Source: CAZDCD01 sp964503885 (GTDB lineage Bacteria; Bacteroidota; Bacteroidia; Bacteroidales; UBA10428). Taken from it: a stretch of DNA of 64,000 nt. Shown here piece by piece: positions 37,666 to 46,435 of the stretch; positions within the stretch are counted from its first letter, which is position 1, and every line of letters begins with the position of its first letter. Both the position numbers and the translations under genes were made by a program. The notes under the pieces were generated by a model. The model saw nothing but the letters and a program-made list of their open reading frames with translations. It had not been told where the DNA came from and did not search any database. The DNA lies in contig CAZDCD010000015.1 of the NCBI GenBank assembly GCA_964503885.1, positions 1 to 64,000 of the forward strand. Reading direction: 5' to 3'.

Positions 37666-38391
37666 ATGGATATAGTGTTTTTATCGGCTTTATTTGTCAT
37701 TGCTTTTTTCTATTCCTCGGTTGGACATGGAGGTGCCAGCGGATACCTTGCCTTAATGGCACTGTTTGGCGTCGAACCGTTGTATATGAAATCCTCTGCC
37801 CTCACCCTTAATCTTTTTGTTTCAGGTATTGCACTGATCCATTTTTACCGTAACGGACATTTCAGGTTACGCATCATCCTGCCTTTCATCATAACTTCGG
37901 TACCCATGGCATTTACCGGCGCAATGATTCATATCGAATCAAAGATTTACAAGATCATTCTGGGTGTATTTTTACTTATTGCAACGGTAAGGATGCTCCT
38001 GCTGAATAAGCGTCAGCTGGTAGATACCACCAGGACTCCTTTCGCAGCGGCATTACTCATCGGGGCGATCCTTGGTTTTTTTGCAGGAATGATCGGTATC
38101 GGAGGAGGAATCATACTTAGTCCGTTGCTTGTTTTACTGCACTGGGCCAATCTGAAAGAAGCCGCTGCAGCGTCTGCCCTCTTCATCCTGCTAAATTCCG
38201 CTTCGGGTCTGGCGGGAGTGTATTATTCAGGGTATACCGTAACTCCCGGAATTCTTATCTGGGTTTTGGCAGCTTTTGCAGGAGGAATTCTGGGTGCATA
38301 CTTTGGGAGCAGAAAATTCACACACAGTGCATTGCGTTATATCCTTTCAGGCATACTATTCCTTGCAAGTTTAAAGTTATTTATTTTTTAA
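37666..38391 (+). CDS. TauE/SafE-family sulfite/anion exporter
   Basis: The start at 37666 (MDIVFLSALFVIAFFYSSVG) gives 241 residues and about eight transmembrane helices in two repeats. The family signature is seen twice: SSVGHGGASGYLALMAL in the first half and GMIGIGGGIILSPLLVL in the second. TauE/SafE proteins move sulfite, sulfoacetate or related organosulfur anions. It lies nine bases before mobA and leads the molybdenum-sulfur island, where thiosulfate reduction would yield sulfite as a waste product. Sulfite export is the most economical inference, but the substrate is not shown by sequence. Confidence 0.85.
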   Translation: MDIVFLSALFVIAFFYSSVGHGGASGYLALMALFGVEPLYMKSSALTLNLFVSGIALIHFYRNGHFRLRIILPFIITSVPMAFTGAMIHIESKIYKIILGVFLLIATVRMLLLNKRQLVDTTRTPFAAALLIGAILGFFAGMIGIGGGIILSPLLVLLHWANLKEAAAASALFILLNSASGLAGVYYSGYTVTPGILIWVLAAFAGGILGAYFGSRKFTHSALRYILSGILFLASLKLFIF

Positions 38392-38399
38392 GGGAGAAC

Positions 38400-38984
38400 A
38401 TGAAAACAGGTAACATAACCGGCATCATACTGGCAGGGGGAAAAAGTTCGCGAATGGGCACTGACAAAGCATTAGTAAATATCGGAAACAAACCTATGAT
38501 TGAGCATATTTTCAACCTGTTAAACAGGATATTTCCACAGATTATCATCAGTACCAATAATCCTGACCGGTATGTCTTCCTGGGCAGCCGAACCATCGGT
38601 GATGAGAAATCCGGACTGGGGCCTGTCGGAGGAATTTACACATGCCTTAAGGCTATGAACACACCGAAAGCATTTGTCACCGCCTGCGATCTGCCCTATA
38701 TAACAGAAGAACTTATCCGGTATGTTATTTGGCATGCCGGTTTGGGAGAGTTTGTGGTACCGTCGCTAAACGGGAACCAGCTCGAACCCCTCTGTGCCAT
38801 TTACGACAAAAGTGTTGCAGGTGTGCTTGAAAAGATGATCGAAAGAAATGACCTTAGTCTCAGGAACCTGCAATATAGCTGTAAGGCGGTTGTTCTTCCT
38901 GTTTCAGAAGACCTCAGTTTTTATGATGAAAAGTTGTTCCTGAATATAAATACACCCGGAGACATCGGCGATAACCGGCTATGA
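38400..38984 (+). CDS. mobA: Molybdenum cofactor guanylyltransferase MobA
   Basis: This 194-residue protein has the nucleotidyltransferase signature GIILAGGKSSRMGTDKALV, then PVGGIYTCLKAM, VTACDLPYI and the C-terminal INTPGDI. MobA adds GMP to molybdopterin to make the guanine dinucleotide form used by DMSO-reductase-family enzymes. The PsrA-like molybdoenzyme encoded 5 kb downstream belongs to that family. The 3' end overlaps mobB by four bases (ATGA), indicating coupled translation. Confidence 0.93.
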   Translation: MKTGNITGIILAGGKSSRMGTDKALVNIGNKPMIEHIFNLLNRIFPQIIISTNNPDRYVFLGSRTIGDEKSGLGPVGGIYTCLKAMNTPKAFVTACDLPYITEELIRYVIWHAGLGEFVVPSLNGNQLEPLCAIYDKSVAGVLEKMIERNDLSLRNLQYSCKAVVLPVSEDLSFYDEKLFLNINTPGDIGDNRL

Positions 38985-39505
38985 ACACATACAAAAACAT
39001 TTTATTGATATCGGGATCGGGCCGGAATACGGGTAAGACTACTTTAGCCTGCCAGCTTATCATGCGGTTTGCCGGCCTGAATATTGTGGCCATTAAAATA
39101 ACGCCCCATTTTCATGACAATCAGATATCGGAAAATGTCGTTATTAAAAAAGAAGGACTCAAGATCATGACAGAAACCAGTACAGACGGGAAAAAAGACA
39201 GTTCAAAGATGCTGCTGGCGGGAGCACACCGTGTATTCTATATTCAAACTACGGACGATCACGTGCTCGAATCACTTGAAACGGTGCTGGAAAGGCTACA
39301 CGATGAAGTGCCTGTAATTATTGAATCGGGAGGACTTGGAAAATATATTGGTGCAGGATTGAAAATATTTGTTACCAAGAATCAAAAGGAAGTTTCTAAA
39401 AACAGCGAACTGATGGAGCAGTCAGATGTAATAATCCGTTCAGGCAATGCGGATTTCGATTACTCAAGGATAACATACAGCGACAACAGCTGGAAAATTA
39501 TATGA
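38981..39505 (+). CDS. mobB: Molybdopterin-guanine dinucleotide biosynthesis protein MobB-like
   Basis: This 174-residue P-loop protein has Walker A SGSGRNTGKTT at residues about 11-21, followed by IVAIKITPHFHD, equivalent to the KxxH region of MobB. MobB is a GTPase accessory to MobA. The C-terminal half is less typical (VPVIIESGGLGKYIGAGLKIF), which is a Walker-B-like region with some divergence. It overlaps both mobA and moeA by four bases, in the middle of the cofactor operon. Confidence 0.85.
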   Translation: MNTYKNILLISGSGRNTGKTTLACQLIMRFAGLNIVAIKITPHFHDNQISENVVIKKEGLKIMTETSTDGKKDSSKMLLAGAHRVFYIQTTDDHVLESLETVLERLHDEVPVIIESGGLGKYIGAGLKIFVTKNQKEVSKNSELMEQSDVIIRSGNADFDYSRITYSDNSWKII

Positions 39506-40677
39506 ACATGATCACTCTGGAAAATGCCCTGGCAATAATCCTCGAAGAAACCCGGCAAATGCCGGTCGAAACCGTCGACTTCGGGCAATCATTCGACCGT
39601 GTGCTTGCCGAAGACGTATTGTCCGATATGGCCATGCCCCCTTTCGATAAATCAGCTGTCGACGGATATGCATTCAGAATGGAAGATTCCGACCAGGAAC
39701 TCGTGATCATAGAGGCCATACAGGCAGGTAAAAAGCCCGGGAAAACTATTGGACCGGGACAGTGTTCCAAGATAATGACAGGGGCTGAGGTTCCCGCAGG
39801 TGCAACCTTTGTGGTAATGGCTGAAGATACTGAAAAAACCGGCGATAAAATCAGGATCCTGCGCAAACCGGGAAAGACAAATATCTGCCTTCTGGGAGAA
39901 GATTTCGGAAAAGGAGAGAAAGTAGTTATGAAAGGAACAACGATCGGGCCCCAGCACATAGCAATCATGGCTGCTGTTGGATGGGTGCAGCCAAAAGTAT
40001 TTTCAAGGCCGGACGTGTCTGTCATTGTAACCGGTGATGAGATCGTGGAGCCTTACCAGAAACCCGGAATATCAATGATAAGGAACAGCAATGGTTATCA
40101 GCTCACTGCCCAGCTAATCAAATCAGGCTGTATACCCCATTACCGGGGTATCGTTAAAGACGATGAATATTTTCTGAACCAGGCTATTGAATCGGCTTTA
40201 CGCAAATCGGGAATCCTTATACTTACGGGGGGAGCTTCAAAGGGAGACTATGACCTGGTTCCTCCGGTCCTGGAAAAACTGGGTTTTGATATCCGTTTCA
40301 CCGAAGTGGCCATACAACCCGGTAAACCGGTGAGCTTTGCCGTAAAAGACAATAAGGTATGTTTTGGCCTTTCGGGAAATCCTGTCTCATCATTTTTCCA
40401 GTTCGAGCTGCTGGTAAAACCGTTTCTTCGCCGGATAACCGGTATTGAAAAGCCCGGTGAATATTTGAAATTGCAGCTTGGTAAAGAAATAACCCGTAAA
40501 AAGACTGCCAGGGAATATTTCTTTCCTGTGACCTACAGGGATACAGAAGCTATTCCAGTTGATTTTCACGGATCTGCACATATCAATGCGCTGGCCTGTG
40601 CCGATGGCATAGCTTCAATGAGTGTTGGGATAGCTGAACTGAAAAAAGGGGATTATGTGAATGTTAGACAGATTTAA
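39502..40677 (+). CDS. moeA: Molybdopterin molybdenumtransferase MoeA
   Basis: This 391-residue protein has the standard MoeA domains: the N-terminal MPPFDKSAVDGYAFR, ACKIMTG-like KIMTGAEVPAGAT, the MogA-like central domain VSVIVTGDEIVEP with ILTGGASKGDYDLVPPVL, and KPVSFA through FGLSGNPVSSFFQFELLV. MoeA inserts molybdate into adenylylated molybdopterin. The length is normal. It overlaps mobB at its start and moaA by 17 bases at its end, so the run from the exporter to moaA looks like one transcript. Confidence 0.95.
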   Translation: MNMITLENALAIILEETRQMPVETVDFGQSFDRVLAEDVLSDMAMPPFDKSAVDGYAFRMEDSDQELVIIEAIQAGKKPGKTIGPGQCSKIMTGAEVPAGATFVVMAEDTEKTGDKIRILRKPGKTNICLLGEDFGKGEKVVMKGTTIGPQHIAIMAAVGWVQPKVFSRPDVSVIVTGDEIVEPYQKPGISMIRNSNGYQLTAQLIKSGCIPHYRGIVKDDEYFLNQAIESALRKSGILILTGGASKGDYDLVPPVLEKLGFDIRFTEVAIQPGKPVSFAVKDNKVCFGLSGNPVSSFFQFELLVKPFLRRITGIEKPGEYLKLQLGKEITRKKTAREYFFPVTYRDTEAIPVDFHGSAHINALACADGIASMSVGIAELKKGDYVNVRQI

Positions 40678-41461
40678 CAGAAGGATAAATTACCTGAGGA
40701 TATCGGTAACCGACAGGTGTAACCTGAGATGCAGCTATTGTATGCCGGAAAATGGGATACGGTTGCTGAACCATTCGGAGATCCTCTCTTTTGAGGAAAT
40801 TACCGAAGTGGTAAAGGTGTGCACAAAGCTGGGGATAAACAAGATACGAATTACCGGCGGAGAACCTCTTGTAAGAAAAGGAATTGTATCGTTGGTACAG
40901 ATGATATCAGTCATTGAAGGCATTGAAGACCTGTCGATGACAACGAACGGAGTACTGCTCCAGGATTTTGCCTTTGCCCTGGCCGAAGCCGGACTTATGC
41001 GCGTGAATGTGAGCCTGGATACGATCGATCGCTGGAAATTTGAGGAGATCACCAGGCGCGATGCACTTATCAGTGTATTCAAGGGTATTGAAGCAGCTAA
41101 AAATGCAGGTCTGATGCCGGTGAAGATAAACTGTGTGCTAATGAAAACCGGCGACCGCAGGTATGCGGAACAGCTTCGGCATTATGCGCATGAACAGGGA
41201 TTCCAGGTGCGGTTCATCCATCAGATGGATCTGAGCAATGGTGAGTATTCCCTGGTGGAAGGTGGTGATGGTGGAAATTGCAGGATATGCAACCGGATAC
41301 GCCTGACAGCGAACGGACTCATCAAACCGTGCCTTTTCTCGGATCTCGGATACAACATCCGGGAAATAGGTATTGAACATGCCGTGAACCTGGCGTTAGG
41401 CAATAAACCCGAATCGGGAACCTACAACAGGAGCGAACGGTTTTACGAACTTGGAGGGTAA
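40661..41461 (+). CDS. moaA: GTP 3',8-cyclase MoaA, compact form
   Basis: This is a 266-residue protein; MoaA is usually about 330. The N-terminal radical-SAM cluster is intact (Cys20, Cys24 and Cys27 in DRCNLRCSYCMPE), as are ITGGEPLVRKG and VNVSLDT. The second cluster is also present: Cys207, Cys210 and Cys224 in NCRICNRIRL and KPCLFSD. The C-terminal Gly-Gly, which inserts into the active site in MoaA, is kept (YELGG). The missing residues come from the segment between FIHQMDLSNG and the second cluster, about 45 positions. Because every catalytic element is present it is probably active. Confidence 0.9.
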   Translation: MLDRFNRRINYLRISVTDRCNLRCSYCMPENGIRLLNHSEILSFEEITEVVKVCTKLGINKIRITGGEPLVRKGIVSLVQMISVIEGIEDLSMTTNGVLLQDFAFALAEAGLMRVNVSLDTIDRWKFEEITRRDALISVFKGIEAAKNAGLMPVKINCVLMKTGDRRYAEQLRHYAHEQGFQVRFIHQMDLSNGEYSLVEGGDGGNCRICNRIRLTANGLIKPCLFSDLGYNIREIGIEHAVNLALGNKPESGTYNRSERFYELGG

Positions 41462-41781
41462 TTTTGGAGTATCAGCAGCAATGACAGCGGCAGTTAATGC
41501 ATGGAGCATGGGGCATGGGGCGGTGACAGTGATCCGTACCAGCTAATCAGTTTTCAGAGTAATTCGTTTACCACAACGGTTAGTTACTTCGTCGCTTTGA
41601 TCCGGCTCTGATGCAGCGCGCAAGGCAAAAGCAATGGAACCTTGCCTGCTGAACATTTCTGCATCCAGTCCCGGTGATCCGGGCTGTAACCCTTGGAACA
41701 CCTGGAACTCTTTAAACTCTTGGAACAACATGGAACACCTGGAATACGAAACACAGAACACGAAACATTTAAAAAAAAGAC
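41462..41781. repeat. Intergenic insertion of dispersed repeat (copy B) between moaA and moaC
   Basis: This 320-base gap separates moaA and moaC in an otherwise tight operon. It contains the 82-bp element at 41611-41692, in inverted orientation relative to copy A at 905-986 and 93 percent identical by my count. It is followed by degenerate tandem units of the type TGGAACACC (41693-41745). No gene is seen. The stem CCCGG-TGAT-CCGGG is present. Confidence 0.75.
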
Positions 41782-42228
41782 ATGTCAGAATTTAGCCATA
41801 CAGACAATCAGGGAAAGGCCCGCATGGTAGATGTGGGAGATAAACCCATGCAGCGCCGTGAAGCGGTGGCAACTGGATTTATCCGGTTGCGAAAAGAAAC
41901 GGTGAAGCTGATCCGTGAAAATTCGGTTAAAAAAGGAGATGTCCTGGCCATAGCGCAACTTGCCGGCATACAGGCAGGGAAAAAAACCAGTGACCTGATC
42001 CCCCTCTGCCATCCGTTGCTGATCTCTTCAATAGATGTACATGCAGAAACCGGGACTGACGGTGTTCGGGTGTCCGGCACAGCGAAATGTACAGGCCAGA
42101 CAGGAGTGGAAATGGAAGCGCTGACTGCAGTGAATATTGCCTTACTTACAATCTATGACATGTGTAAGGCTGTGGATAGCAGCATGGTTATCGAGGACAT
42201 CAGGCTGGTCAGCAAAACGAAAATATAA
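41782..42228 (+). CDS. moaC: Cyclic pyranopterin monophosphate synthase MoaC
   Basis: This 148-residue protein has the MoaC signature near the N-terminus (ARMVDVGDKPMQRREAVATG), then KKTSDLIPLCHPLLIS, KCTGQTGVEMEALTAVN and the C-terminal YDMCKAVDSSMVIEDI, which carries the conserved Lys. MoaC converts the MoaA product into cyclic pyranopterin monophosphate. It normally sits next to moaA; here the dispersed repeat separates the two. The MoaD, MoaE and MoeB functions are not encoded in the window and must be elsewhere. Confidence 0.95.
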   Translation: MSEFSHTDNQGKARMVDVGDKPMQRREAVATGFIRLRKETVKLIRENSVKKGDVLAIAQLAGIQAGKKTSDLIPLCHPLLISSIDVHAETGTDGVRVSGTAKCTGQTGVEMEALTAVNIALLTIYDMCKAVDSSMVIEDIRLVSKTKI

Positions 42229-42247
42229 TGTTTCGAAAACCAAATAC

Positions 42248-43180
42248 ATGGAGAAAATAACAGTCAAATCTGTAAATACCTCAGCAGAAAAAGGTACGGT
42301 GAAAAAACCGGTGAAGCGGGTCAATATCTTGGAAACCGGAGTTGAAAACGACGCTCATGCAGGCGACTGGAACAGACAGGTAAGCCTTCTCGGATTGGAG
42401 AGCATTGCCAGATTTTCTGTCGAAGCCGGGCGGGATATCAATCCAGGTGAATTTGCCGAAAATATAACCACCGAAGGTATGGCGCTTTATGAGGCACATC
42501 CTCTTGACCGGTTTGTCTCCGGTGATCTGATCCTGGAAATCTCCCAGATTGGCAAAAAATGCCATGGTACATCGTGTGCTATTTTTAAAGAGGTGGGCAA
42601 TTGCGTAATGCCTGCTGAAGGTATTTTTTGCAGGGTTGTCAGTCCGGGTACATTAACGGCAGGAGACCAGCTTCACTATGTTCCTCACAGATACCGTATA
42701 TATATACTCACGATCAGTGACCGGGCAAGCAGGGGATTATACAGCGACCGGAGCGGACCTGCCACCGCTGACAAGATTTCGGAATTTTTTTATTCAGTGC
42801 ACCAGGAATTTCAGATAACCTCTGAGATCATTCCTGATGATCCGAATGAGATCCGCAGGAAAATACTTGATGCCGTTGAAATGAATGCAGATATTATTAT
42901 CACCACAGGAGGAACAGGCATCGGGACAAAAGACTTTACGCCCGATGTTATCAGAGATCTTATTGATAAAGAAATTCCCGGTATCATGGATTTCATCAGG
43001 TTGCAGTACGGGGCCGGAAACCCGAAGGCGCTGATAAGCAGAAGCATAGCCGGTGTGAAAGAAAGGTCGCTTATTTATGCCCTTCCGGGCAGTGTGAATG
43101 CTGTGAAGGAATACCTTCAGGAGATCACCAAAACCATAATGCATTCTGTGTATATGATTCATGGGCTGGATCTGCATTGA
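42248..43180 (+). CDS. MOSC domain-MogA/MoaB fusion (molybdopterin adenylyltransferase)
   Basis: The start at 42248 gives 310 residues; a longer in-frame reading overlaps moaC and is rejected. Residues 1-145 are a MOSC domain (NDAHAGDWNRQVSLLG; GEFAENITTEG; ISQIGKKCHGTSCAIF), the fold of molybdenum-cofactor sulfurases and related sulfur carriers. Residues 150-310 are MogA/MoaB-like (YILTISDRASRGLYSD; TTGGTGIGTKDFTPD; PGSVNAVKEYL), which adenylate molybdopterin before metal insertion by MoeA. Joining both steps in one chain may channel the cofactor. MOSC Cys114 (KKCHGTSCAIF) and Cys119 are candidates for sulfur binding. Confidence 0.9.
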   Translation: MEKITVKSVNTSAEKGTVKKPVKRVNILETGVENDAHAGDWNRQVSLLGLESIARFSVEAGRDINPGEFAENITTEGMALYEAHPLDRFVSGDLILEISQIGKKCHGTSCAIFKEVGNCVMPAEGIFCRVVSPGTLTAGDQLHYVPHRYRIYILTISDRASRGLYSDRSGPATADKISEFFYSVHQEFQITSEIIPDDPNEIRRKILDAVEMNADIIITTGGTGIGTKDFTPDVIRDLIDKEIPGIMDFIRLQYGAGNPKALISRSIAGVKERSLIYALPGSVNAVKEYLQEITKTIMHSVYMIHGLDLH

Positions 43181-43651
43181 CCGCGGCAGGCCATGCATTT
43201 AAGTTCTGATTTCCATGAAAATTCCGGCAAATAGCAATTCAAGACCCAACGACGGAATTACGTCCGGACAATGATAGCAAGAAGGAGAACTTATTTCTGA
43301 AATGCAAACCGGTCAGCATGAACCTCCTGCAAATTTATGCAATAGGACAGATAATACGATCCGTACAGGTTAAATAATTTTCCGGTAAAGTAGTTCGCAT
43401 ACATGAACTTACTCTGGTGTAATTTATCATCAATCTAAATAAGTTCCTTAATCACTGATTTTCTGTATATTACATAATGATTGTTGTTACACGGATAACA
43501 CGATACTTGTTAAATAATTGTTTTACAATCATTTGAGACATGGAGATCTGGGGCATCTATCCTATGAAATTTCCAATTTCTTCTATAACTTTGATTTGTA
43601 TATATACGTTTATGTATATACATTTATATGCTCATATATAGATATAAATAT
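43181..43651. other. Intergenic leader of the molybdoenzyme operon, with long inverted repeat
   Basis: This 470-base gap has no gene. AATGATTGT (43476-43484) and ACAATCATT (43525-43533) are a perfect 9-bp inverted pair enclosing other short symmetries. A TAnnTTTG match, TAACTTTG, lies at 43586-43593, and the DNA from there to the start is strongly AT-rich with ATATA runs. The layout suggests a regulated promoter separate from the cofactor genes. Confidence 0.55.
43586..43593 (+). promoter_or_regulatory. TAnnTTTG element before the molybdoenzyme operon
   Basis: TAACTTTG matches the Bacteroidota -7 consensus and lies 58 bases upstream of the start at 43652. The inverted repeat at 43476-43533 lies about 50-110 bases further upstream, a position suited to an activator. 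Confidence 0.45.
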
Positions 43652-45889
43652 ATGACAAACAGGAGAGATTTCATCAAGATTTCCGCACTCGGCCTGGGTG
43701 GGATGGCACTTGGAGGAGCGGCATACAAAGCCTTTGCAGGCTCGGTATTCGGTCCTGGTTCGGTTCAGGCCATCAACAACATGAAACGAACGCCTACGTA
43801 CTGTGAGGTTTGTTTCTGGAAGTGTGCAGGCTGGGTGTATAAGAACGATAATGGAAAAATCTGGAAGATCACCGGGAACGATGAAGATATGAACTGCAAT
43901 GGCAGGTTCTGTCCCCGGGGTACCGGCGGAATCGGGATGTACTATGATGAAGACCGGCTGAAGACTCCCCTGATGAGGGTTGGCGAACGCGGCAATCAGA
44001 CGTTTAAACCCGTAAGCTGGGACGAAGCTTTCGAATATATTGCAGAAAAGATGCAGGCGATAAAAAAGGAGCATGGACCTGAATGCATTGCATTGTTTAC
44101 TCACGGATCGGGCGGTACCTATTTCGGAGACCTTCTGAAAGCTTTCGGTTCGTCAAACATCACAGCGCCGTCGTATGCCCAGTGCCGTGGTCCCCGTGAA
44201 GTAGCCTTTATTGCCACCTACGGAGAAGGAGTGGAATCGCCTGAAATCACTGATCTGAGGGATACCAAATGCCTTGTACTGATCGGTTCCCATATCGGAG
44301 AAAACATGCATAACGGTCAGGTGCAGGAAATGTCAGATGCCATTGACAAGGGGGCAACGATCATCACCGTCGACCCCAGGTTTTCCACTGCGGCGAGTAA
44401 ATCAAAATACTGGCTGCCCATCAAGCCTGCAACTGACCTGGCATTATTGCTTGCGTGGATCCATGTCATTATCGGAGAAGAATTATACGATAAAAAATAT
44501 GTGGAAAAATACACATTCGGGTTCGATGCCCTTAAAGAGCATGTGAAAAACTTTACCCCGGAATGGGCATATGGCATTACCACCATAAAACCGGACGTCA
44601 TCAGGGAAACCGCAAGAGAAATGGCGCATGCCGCTCCTTCGGTAATTGTACATCCCGGCCGGCACGTCACCTGGTACGGAGACGATACACAACGTCTGAG
44701 GGCCGTGGCTATTCTGAATGCCATCCTTGGGTCATGGGGAAAACGAGGCGGATTTTTCAGGCCCGATCGGGCCACCCTCCCCTCCTATCCCCATCCTGCA
44801 TTTCCCGAATCAAAACGCACATGGAGAGATGCCTTTCCCGGGAAATTCAGGCTCGCAGACCTTGCTCTTGCTTCGGGCATATGTGAAGCAACCATTCCCA
44901 CTGCTGCCAGAGACTGCAGTTTTAAAGGATGGATCGTGAACGGCACAAACCTCATTGAAACCTTGCCGAACCGGAAACAGACCATTGAAGCCATTCAGAG
45001 TCTCGACCTGCTGGTAACGATCGATACAATGCCTATGGAAATAACCGGCTGGGCCGATGTGGTGCTGCCGGAATGCACGTACCTGGAGCGATATGATTCA
45101 ATTCGCACCGGTCCGCACCGTAAACCCCAAATCGCATTACGTATGCCGGCTTCTGAACCCTTATATGATTCCAAGCCTGCATGGTGGATGGCAAAGGAAC
45201 TATCGAAAAAACTGGGACTTGAAGATTATTTCAAATGGAATACTTTCGAAGAGGTCCTTGACTGGCAGTTGAAGCAGATGGGAACCTCACTGGAAGAGAT
45301 GCAGCGCATAGGCGTTAAAACCTATGAACGTGAGTACGACGACATTTACTTTGCGGAAGACCAAGAAGTAGAATTTTACACAAATACCGGCAAAATTGAA
45401 TTGTATTCCACTTCATTCGAAGCCGAAGGATTTGATCCGATTCCGAAATATACACCTCATGAAGAACCGCCCGAAGGATTTTACAGGCTTATATACGGGC
45501 GTGCTCCCATGCATACGTTCAGCCGTACATCAAACAATCCCAATCTTACCGACCTGATGGATGAAAACACGGTATGGATCAATCCCAAAGTGGCCAGGGA
45601 ATGGGGAATTAAAAACGATCAGTATTTATGGCTGGTGAATCAGGACGGGATACGGTCTGATTTTCCAATAAAAGCCAGGGTAACGGAACGGATCAGGTGG
45701 GATTCGGTATATATTGTCCATGGTTTCGGCCATGCAGATAAGCGCCTGACCCGATGTTACGGCAAAGGAGCCAGCGATGCCAAAATGATTACCAGGGTGC
45801 ATGTTGATCCGGTTATGGGGGGAACCGGCATGCGGGGTAATTTTGTGACATTTGTGTTTGAACCTGAAAAAGAGGAGGCACAGTCATGA
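43652..45889 (+). CDS. PsrA/PhsA-type molybdopterin oxidoreductase, catalytic subunit
   Basis: The start at 43652 (MTNRRDFIK) gives 745 residues and a Tat signal with the twin Arg, so export to the periplasm is expected. The N-terminal [4Fe-4S] site is Cys51, Cys54, Cys58 and Cys87 (YCEVCFWKC; FCPRG). The likely Mo ligand is Cys178 in AQCRGPRE, as in polysulfide and thiosulfate reductases. The end has the bis-MGD binding domain (INPKVAREWGIKND). The iron-sulfur and NrfD-like subunits follow directly. The sulfur genes downstream favour thiosulfate or polysulfide as substrate; tetrathionate or arsenic oxyanions remain possible. Confidence 0.88.
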   Translation: MTNRRDFIKISALGLGGMALGGAAYKAFAGSVFGPGSVQAINNMKRTPTYCEVCFWKCAGWVYKNDNGKIWKITGNDEDMNCNGRFCPRGTGGIGMYYDEDRLKTPLMRVGERGNQTFKPVSWDEAFEYIAEKMQAIKKEHGPECIALFTHGSGGTYFGDLLKAFGSSNITAPSYAQCRGPREVAFIATYGEGVESPEITDLRDTKCLVLIGSHIGENMHNGQVQEMSDAIDKGATIITVDPRFSTAASKSKYWLPIKPATDLALLLAWIHVIIGEELYDKKYVEKYTFGFDALKEHVKNFTPEWAYGITTIKPDVIRETAREMAHAAPSVIVHPGRHVTWYGDDTQRLRAVAILNAILGSWGKRGGFFRPDRATLPSYPHPAFPESKRTWRDAFPGKFRLADLALASGICEATIPTAARDCSFKGWIVNGTNLIETLPNRKQTIEAIQSLDLLVTIDTMPMEITGWADVVLPECTYLERYDSIRTGPHRKPQIALRMPASEPLYDSKPAWWMAKELSKKLGLEDYFKWNTFEEVLDWQLKQMGTSLEEMQRIGVKTYEREYDDIYFAEDQEVEFYTNTGKIELYSTSFEAEGFDPIPKYTPHEEPPEGFYRLIYGRAPMHTFSRTSNNPNLTDLMDENTVWINPKVAREWGIKNDQYLWLVNQDGIRSDFPIKARVTERIRWDSVYIVHGFGHADKRLTRCYGKGASDAKMITRVHVDPVMGGTGMRGNFVTFVFEPEKEEAQS

Positions 45890-46419
45890 GATACGCTATG
45901 GCCGTAGATACCCGGAAATGTGTTGGATGCAGCGATTGCGTGGTGGCATGCCAGACCGAGAATAATGTGCCCATAGGCTATTGCCGTGACTGGGTTGTGG
46001 AAGTTACCGACGGTACCTACCCCCAGCTTGAGCTTGAAAATCGTTCCGAGCGGTGCAATCATTGTAATAATTCCCCATGTGTGCGGTGCTGCCCTACCGG
46101 CGCCAGTCATTACAGCGACGGAGGCATAGTGCTTGTTACCCGTAATAAATGTATCGGGTGCGGGGCGTGTATTGCATCATGTCCATATGATGCCCGTTAT
46201 CCGCATCCCGACGGATATGTGGATAAATGCACATTTTGCATACACAGGATTAAGAACGGCCTTGAGCCTGCCTGTGTAGCCGTGTGCCCTACAAAATGCA
46301 TGTATTTTGGCGACCTGGATGATCCGAAAAGCGATGTTTCGGTCGTTCTGAAAAAACGAAAATCAAAAACACTCATACCCGAGGCAGGTACGCAACCCGA
46401 ACTGTATTTTCTTATATAA
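45886..46419 (+). CDS. PsrB-like 4Fe-4S electron-transfer subunit
   Basis: This 177-residue protein has four Cys clusters typical of DMSO-reductase-family beta subunits: CVGCSDCVVAC, CNHCNNSPCVRCC, CIGCGACIASC and CTFCIHRI with CVAVCPTKC, enough for four [4Fe-4S] clusters. It passes electrons between the membrane subunit and the catalytic subunit. The start overlaps the catalytic gene by four bases (ATGA). There is no signal peptide, so export probably occurs as a complex with the Tat-bearing subunit. Confidence 0.93.
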   Translation: MRYAMAVDTRKCVGCSDCVVACQTENNVPIGYCRDWVVEVTDGTYPQLELENRSERCNHCNNSPCVRCCPTGASHYSDGGIVLVTRNKCIGCGACIASCPYDARYPHPDGYVDKCTFCIHRIKNGLEPACVAVCPTKCMYFGDLDDPKSDVSVVLKKRKSKTLIPEAGTQPELYFLI

Positions 46420-46435
46420 TACCAAAAAACAGCAT

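Noticed and set aside
42137..42247. Upstream extension of the MOSC-MogA gene
   Set aside because: It overlaps moaC, and the MOSC domain begins at the ATG at 42248.
43482..43501. GTTACACGGATAACAC near psrA as a second NikR box
   Set aside because: The half-sites are too close together and imperfect (ATAACAC); spacing does not fit N13.
44317..44775. 152-codon antisense frame in the molybdoenzyme gene
   Set aside because: The plus-strand gene is strongly supported; this is a codon-bias shadow.
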